DNA from: Methylococcaceae bacterium
Lineage (GTDB): Bacteria; Pseudomonadota; Gammaproteobacteria; Methylococcales; Methylococcaceae
Direction: 5' to 3'
Length of the DNA: 60,904 nt
Assembly (NCBI GenBank): GCA_902810705.1
Contig: CADDYU010000005.1
Span: 1-60,904 of the forward strand
Under the pieces are notes generated by a model. It saw only the letters and a program-made list of their open reading frames with translations. It did not search any database and was not told the origin of the DNA. Positions 56,576-60,904 of this stretch are shown here, piece by piece. A program made the position numbers and the translations under genes. Position 1 is the stretch's first letter. Every line of letters begins with the position of its first letter.

Positions 56576-58801
56576 ATGAGATGTTTTGTTGAATTCTTGA
56601 GTACAATAGTTTTGCTTTCATGTGGCATAGAGGCGACAGCTACGCCTTCGGTCTTTTGGGGAAGTGATCCAGTGAGGCCCGGTGAAGCCACTTTAATTGT
56701 AGGCGATGATCTGGGCTCTAAACCTCAAGTTCTTTGGACAGCCTTGAAAAACGATCGAAGCTTGAAATCCTCTGAAACAATTGATTTTCAAGGCCGGCAA
56801 GCCGAAATTTTGCAGTCGTCGCCTGAGTCTCTGAAGGTACTTGTTCCTAAAGAGTTTGATCAAGGAGTATATAAAGCACTAATAAAGACAGAAAAGGGGA
56901 AAACTGAGATTCTTTTGAATGCTCCCAGTGTTTACTGGATTCAAGGAGAGGCAGGTCTTGCTAAGGCTTATCCGGGACAGTGGCTACGAATCTTCGGGCG
57001 GAATATTAGTTATGATCCTAAAGCCACCTTACTCCAGATTATTGCCAATAATCGTGTTGTGCGCGAATTGAGCCCTATTAAGGCAAACCTTTGGGAAGCA
57101 AGCTTTGAAATACCTAAGACTATTCCCTTAGGTGATTACACTGTGCGCTTGTATAACGGCAAAGGCGACGCCAGTGCCTGGAGCTCTGCTTTAAATCTAG
57201 AGATCATTGCATTCAATGCATGGCCTGATCGAATATTTAATGTTCGCGACTTTGGTGCTGAGGGTCAAGGCGACGTCAAGGATTCGGATGCAATAAAGGC
57301 TGCTCTCGAAGCTGCTCAAGACAATGGTGGCGGCATTGTTCTGCTTCCTAGGGGCCATTATCAAATTGAAGGGACATTGGAGATTCCGAAGTTCGTTACA
57401 CTCCGTGGTGAGCGTCGTGACTGGGCTAGCGTCTTTTGGCTTGACGCTGATAATCCGCCTAGAGCATTAATCCACGGAAAGGATCATTTCGGCGTGGAAG
57501 ACTTGACGATTTATGCATCCTCTCATGGCGATGTAATTTCTAATATAGCTGAAAAGTCAGCAGATGATGGTTCATTAGGCTTCGTGCGTTTACAGCGTTT
57601 AACATTGAGAGCAAGCAATTTTTATGGCCATTTAAAGCCTGAAGATATCTCTCAACGTATTGCGGCGGGTGAGAGCTTAACGGAGGATAAGCATGGGCCT
57701 GCCGACATTCGTTTGGCCGGCACCAATCTGATCATTATGGATAATGATATATATGGTTCTAGCCGTGCCTTTGTTCTCATCAACCCAATAAGCACGGTTG
57801 TAGCGCGTAACAAGTTCTATAATGGAGTCCACGGGTGGTATTCTATTTCTGGATCAAATGGTGTTATATTTGAGGACAATCAAGTTACTGGCTCTGATCT
57901 GACTGCTACAGGCGGAGGAGTAAATACTCTGTATGGTTCATCCCACTCTCAGAATGTTTATTTCTCCAGAAATATTTTTAGTTTTTTAAATGGTGGCGAT
58001 CGTGAGGCAATGACTTCTGATGGTCCAGGAGGTATATACTTCGGCCAGGTAAGGCCTAGTGGACCTATGGAATTAAGCTTGATGAATTCGCCAAATCAGC
58101 ACAAGAGCTGGGAAGGATCTGGAGTGTTTATACTAGGTGGGAAAGGAATGGGACAATATGCAAGGGTTCGTAAAATTGATAATCAGACTGTTTATTTAGA
58201 CCACCCCTTTACTGTTCCACCAGATGAGACTTCAACAGTCAGTATTACGGTATTGCAGCGTAATTATTTATTTTTGGATAATCAATTTAATGATACAGGG
58301 GTAGCTATTCAATATTATGGCTCATCGGTCAATCATGTTGCAGCAGGCAATAAATCAGAGCGTACAGACGGCTTTATGAACTCTGGACGCTGGTATCGGC
58401 ATTATCAGCCTAGCTGGTATTGTCAGTTCTTTGATAATGAGATCACAGAGGGTAATAGCTTTCGCCGGCGCCCAGATAACTCTATTCAATATGGGGAAGC
58501 TGTCCTAGGAACCTACGGCTATCAGAAACCACCAAATACTATACCCTTAGCTTTTGCTGCTGTTCATCGAAGGAATCATCTATATTCGAACGCTCACCTT
58601 GAGGTAATAGGCACTTATCGGTCTACACCTGGTGTTCGGGATGTCATTATCGAAAATAATTTTGTTGAAAACTCGAGTCTTGGATTGAAGGTCGATGGGG
58701 GAGTGGTTGGCTTACTGGAACGCGGCAATATATTTAGAAATGTTCTTAAGCCTTATGAAGGGCCTATTCCGCACAAGCATGGAGAGCGTGTTTCTCCGTA
58801 G
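56576..58801 (+). CDS. Secreted right-handed beta-helix protein (pectate lyase-like), possible EPS lyase
   Basis: A 741-residue protein with a signal peptide (MRCFVEFLSTIVLLSCGIEA, cut near 20-23). An N-terminal beta-rich region (25-215) with two Ig/IPT-like units is followed by a beta-helix starting at about residue 220. Its first segment, RIFNVRDFGAEGQGDVKDSD, is diagnostic of the Pectate_lyase_3 type, with VLLPRGHYQIEGTLEIP after it. Helical coils with repeated Asn ladders continue to about 720 (ENNFVENSSLGLKVDGG). Enzymes of this fold cleave or epimerise acidic polysaccharides; specificity is not visible. In an EPS locus it may trim or release the polymer. Confidence 0.82.
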   Translation: MRCFVEFLSTIVLLSCGIEATATPSVFWGSDPVRPGEATLIVGDDLGSKPQVLWTALKNDRSLKSSETIDFQGRQAEILQSSPESLKVLVPKEFDQGVYKALIKTEKGKTEILLNAPSVYWIQGEAGLAKAYPGQWLRIFGRNISYDPKATLLQIIANNRVVRELSPIKANLWEASFEIPKTIPLGDYTVRLYNGKGDASAWSSALNLEIIAFNAWPDRIFNVRDFGAEGQGDVKDSDAIKAALEAAQDNGGGIVLLPRGHYQIEGTLEIPKFVTLRGERRDWASVFWLDADNPPRALIHGKDHFGVEDLTIYASSHGDVISNIAEKSADDGSLGFVRLQRLTLRASNFYGHLKPEDISQRIAAGESLTEDKHGPADIRLAGTNLIIMDNDIYGSSRAFVLINPISTVVARNKFYNGVHGWYSISGSNGVIFEDNQVTGSDLTATGGGVNTLYGSSHSQNVYFSRNIFSFLNGGDREAMTSDGPGGIYFGQVRPSGPMELSLMNSPNQHKSWEGSGVFILGGKGMGQYARVRKIDNQTVYLDHPFTVPPDETSTVSITVLQRNYLFLDNQFNDTGVAIQYYGSSVNHVAAGNKSERTDGFMNSGRWYRHYQPSWYCQFFDNEITEGNSFRRRPDNSIQYGEAVLGTYGYQKPPNTIPLAFAAVHRRNHLYSNAHLEVIGTYRSTPGVRDVIIENNFVENSSLGLKVDGGVVGLLERGNIFRNVLKPYEGPIPHKHGERVSP

Positions 58802-58859
58802 AACGCTGAGGCTATGGATATTGACATCGTAAGCACGGCTGGGGTGCTCGCAGCGTTCT
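58800..58859 (+). other. Inverted repeat across the stop of the beta-helix gene
   Basis: AGAACGCTG (58800-58808) and CAGCGTTCT (58851-58859) form a perfect 9-bp stem. A smaller stem (AGCAC/GTGCT) lies inside the 42-nt loop. There is no T-run after it, so it is not a standard terminator; it may protect the mRNA 3' end. Confidence 0.4.
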
Positions 58860-59318
58860 TACACGGTGGCCTCCAAAGTTGAAGTGATTTCATGAGTAGT
58901 GTAAGTGCTGTGATTTTCACAACTCACTTGAGATGAGTTGAGGCAAGATCCGTAGCCAAACTCATTCGAGCAAATGAAGGCGAGGGTATTAGGATTTGGC
59001 TTGTGGACAAAGCCTTTGCGCCTATTTCCTGATTTCCTGAAGTCACGAATTACGGGAGTTTACGCGGCCGCGGCCAACGCTAAAAAGCGGCTATCTTCGG
59101 ATGTATGGAGTGCCATTAAGGCCGAGTTATCTATGGCATTTTTGCGCATAAAGGCCCGGAATTCTCGAACTCTTATCGCTGGCTAAGCAATCTCTGCCAT
59201 AAGTAGAGGCTGGCAAGATCAACCAGCGTGCTGCTTGGCTTCATGATAGCTATTTCTACTCACTGTTTTCTTGAGGTCGCCATGCGGCAAGGTAACCTGC
59301 AAATTGGGAATATTCTTT
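58860..59318. other. Intergenic region before wcaI
   Basis: About 460 nt without a supported gene. A 70-codon frame (58974-59186) shows no recognised motif. A second small hairpin (AACTCA/TGAGTT, 58921-58939) is present. Base composition returns toward GC-rich here, marking the end of the AT-rich EPS segment. Confidence 0.45.
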
Positions 59319-60599
59319 ATGCGCATTCTCTTGTACGGCATCAACTACGCCCCGGAGCTGACTGGCATCGGCAGATATACCGGCGAAATGGCGGAATGGT
59401 TGGCGGCTCGGGGGCACGAGGTACGCGTGGTCACGGCGCCGCCTTATTATCCCGCGTGGCGCGTCGAGGAGGGTTACCGTGGCTGGCGCTTCGCTAAGGA
59501 GTGGCTCAACGGGGTGCGGGTGTGGCGTTGTCCCTTGTGGGTGCCTTCCAGCCCCTCCGGTTTGAAACGTCTCCTTCATCTCGGGAGCTTCGCCCTGAGC
59601 AGTTTTGGCGTGATGCTCAGGCAAGCGCGGTGGCGACCGGATTGGGTGTGGGTCGTGGAACCGCCTTTCTTTGCGGCGCCGGCGGCCTTGCTGGCGGCCC
59701 GTTTGGCCAAGGCGAAGGCTTGGCTGCATGTCCAGGATTTCGAGGTGGACGCGGCCTTTGAACTTGGCCTTTTAAATGGCCGAAGCGCCCGCCGCTGGGT
59801 GGAAGCCGCGGAGCGTTGGCTGTTACGGCGGTTCGATCGGATTTCGACGATTTCGCCCAAGATGCGCACGCGCTTGCTCGATAAGTGCGTCGTGTCGCAT
59901 CGGGCCATGCTGTTTCCCAACTGGGTGGATGTCGAGGCGATTTTCCCCCTGGACCGGCCGAGCGACTTTCGACGAGAACTGGGTTTGTCCGAGAACGCGG
60001 TCGTGGCTTTGTACTCCGGGAACATGGGAAGCAAGCAGGGGTTGGAACTACTGGCCGAAACGGCGGCTAGACTTGTCGACCAGGACGACTTGGTTTTCGT
60101 CTTTTGTGGAGATGGCGCGGGGAGGGCCGAACTGATGTCGGCTTGCCAGTCTTTGCCGAATGTGCGCTTTTTGAACTTGCAGCCCATCGACCAATTGAAT
60201 GAACTCCTTAATTTGGCGGATATACAGCTCCTGCCGCAGCGGGCCGACGCGGCGGACTTGGTGATGCCTTCCAAGCTGACGGGCATGCTGGCGAGTGGGC
60301 GCGCGGTGCTGGCGACCGCTCAGCCGGGGACACAGGTCGCCGAGGTCCTGGCCGACCGCGGCGTGGTGACACCGCCCGGCGATGTGGAGCGCTTTGCCGA
60401 AGCTTTGAAAAAGCTGGTCCGTGATACCGCGCTGCGGGTCCGATTGGGGCAAGCGGGACGGCGTTATGCCGAACAGCACCTGTCGCGGGACGCAGTGCTT
60501 GAAGCCTTTGAAGCCGCTCTGCAGGGCTTGAGGGTGGAAGCGGAGGAAACGGAAGGGATAATGGGGATTGAGTGTGGGCGGGAAAAAAATATTAATTGA
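59319..60599 (+). CDS. WcaI/WbuB-like glycosyltransferase family 4
   Basis: A 426-residue GT-B enzyme. MRILLYGINYAPELTGIGRY, VTAPPYYPAWRV and WLHVQDFEVDAAFELGLL are the hallmark of the WcaI group, followed by VVALYSGNMGSKQGLELL and MPSKLTGMLASGRAVLATAQ. WcaI acts in colanic acid synthesis. The ATG at 59319 gives this start; longer in-frame use (59271) is unsupported. The DNA is GC-rich, unlike the genes before it. ugd follows 180 nt downstream. Confidence 0.92.
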   Translation: MRILLYGINYAPELTGIGRYTGEMAEWLAARGHEVRVVTAPPYYPAWRVEEGYRGWRFAKEWLNGVRVWRCPLWVPSSPSGLKRLLHLGSFALSSFGVMLRQARWRPDWVWVVEPPFFAAPAALLAARLAKAKAWLHVQDFEVDAAFELGLLNGRSARRWVEAAERWLLRRFDRISTISPKMRTRLLDKCVVSHRAMLFPNWVDVEAIFPLDRPSDFRRELGLSENAVVALYSGNMGSKQGLELLAETAARLVDQDDLVFVFCGDGAGRAELMSACQSLPNVRFLNLQPIDQLNELLNLADIQLLPQRADAADLVMPSKLTGMLASGRAVLATAQPGTQVAEVLADRGVVTPPGDVERFAEALKKLVRDTALRVRLGQAGRRYAEQHLSRDAVLEAFEAALQGLRVEAEETEGIMGIECGREKNIN

Positions 60600-60779
60600 T
60601 ACAGTGTTTCGTTTTGATTATAGGCAGCAACGAACGGCGCCAAATATAGTTATGAAAAAGGGAATTAAACCTTTGGAGGCCTTCTTTCTTTGAGGTAGGG
60701 AGCAAAACCTGGAGAACCCATAAGGGGGATTCAGGAGACGATGTAGGGAAGGCATGCAATCAATCGATAAGGTAATTTC

Positions 60780-60904
60780 ATGAAAGTCACGGTATTTGGG
60801 TCGGGGTATGTGGGCTTGGTGACGGGGGCGTGCCTGGCCGAAGTGGGCAATGAGGTGGTGAGCGTCGACATCGACCCCCACAAGATCGAGCGCCTCAACC
60901 GGGG
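60780..60904 (+). CDS. ugd: UDP-glucose/GDP-mannose dehydrogenase family, N-terminal part (cut by window)
   Basis: The first 41 codons only. The sequence [20 protein letters not shown] followed by [17 protein letters not shown] is the N-terminal Rossmann NAD-binding site of UDP-glucose 6-dehydrogenase. This enzyme makes UDP-glucuronate, an acidic precursor for EPS. GDP-mannose dehydrogenase is possible but the [12 protein letters not shown] pattern is more typical of Ugd. The ATG at 60780 has AAGG 7 nt upstream. Confidence 0.85.
   Translation, partial: MKVTVFGSGYVGLVTGACLAEVGNEVVSVDIDPHKIERLNR

Noticed and set aside
58974-59186. A 70-codon frame before wcaI considered as a transposase remnant
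   Set aside because: No catalytic or DNA-binding motif of a transposase and no flanking inverted or direct repeats were seen.

Overview
The window reads as the chromosome of a Gram-negative gammaproteobacterium. The Sec genes, tgt, a tRNA-Leu(GAG) and tpiA lie in gammaproteobacterial association; there are lipid A/Kdo genes, a TonB-ExbB-ExbD system and an RfbF/G/H nucleotide-sugar pathway. The EPS locus and a small Cys-rich secreted protein would suit a methylotroph/methanotroph relative (Methylococcales), but that is inference and no methane or methanol oxidation gene is present. The housekeeping half is visibly GC-rich. The polysaccharide half, above all about 50.7-58.8 kb, is visibly AT-rich, which suggests acquired or fast-evolving DNA. 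No rRNA, intact transposase or CRISPR array was seen.

Layout. 1-1.5 kb: end of a tonB-exbB-exbD operon. 1.7-6.1 kb: the large helicase gene lhr, carrying two in-frame palindromic repeats, convergent with mobA. 6.8-9.3 kb: a small secreted protein, two single-RRM RNA-binding proteins and a DksA/TraR zinc-finger protein. 9.4-15.2 kb, all minus strand: tpiA-secG-tRNA-Leu, a terminator-like hairpin, then tgt-yajC-secD-secF. 16-22 kb: a Kdo hydroxylase, a nitroreductase, a large HTTM (gamma-carboxylase-like)/DCC thiol-oxidoreductase fusion, a fossil of a deleted exbB-exbD pair, then lpxK, a Trm112-like gene and kdsB. 22-26 kb: a secreted cupin, a TauE/SafE exporter and an ETHE1-like persulfide dioxygenase, transcribed away from a sigma-54 activator that resembles FisR. 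The shared 200-bp intergenic region holds a perfect GTTTCA-N3-TGAAAC palindrome.

26.3-60.9 kb: a large exopolysaccharide/O-antigen locus. A first module (26.3-35.9 kb) holds the assembly machine: initiating phosphoglycosyltransferase, ligase/polymerase, beta-barrel protein, export lipoprotein-like protein, co-polymerase/tyrosine autokinase, PHP phosphatase and a VpsP-like protein. A second module (36.1-56.4 kb) makes and assembles a repeat unit. RfbF, RfbG, RfbH, an RmlC-like epimerase and a reductase fit a CDP-3,6-dideoxyhexose, possibly CDP-L-ascarylose. They are followed by a flippase, two more polymerase-like proteins, seven glycosyltransferases, a methyltransferase and an acetyltransferase. 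One acyltransferase gene is broken by a frameshift. A secreted beta-helix protein (56.6-58.8 kb) may cut or modify the polymer. WcaI-like and Ugd genes close the window, the last cut by its end.

The least routine signals are the HTTM-DCC fusion, the putative sulfane-sulfur regulatory module, the exbBD fossil upstream of lpxK, the palindromic repeats translated inside lhr, and an identical 24-bp translation-start module placed before two unrelated EPS genes.
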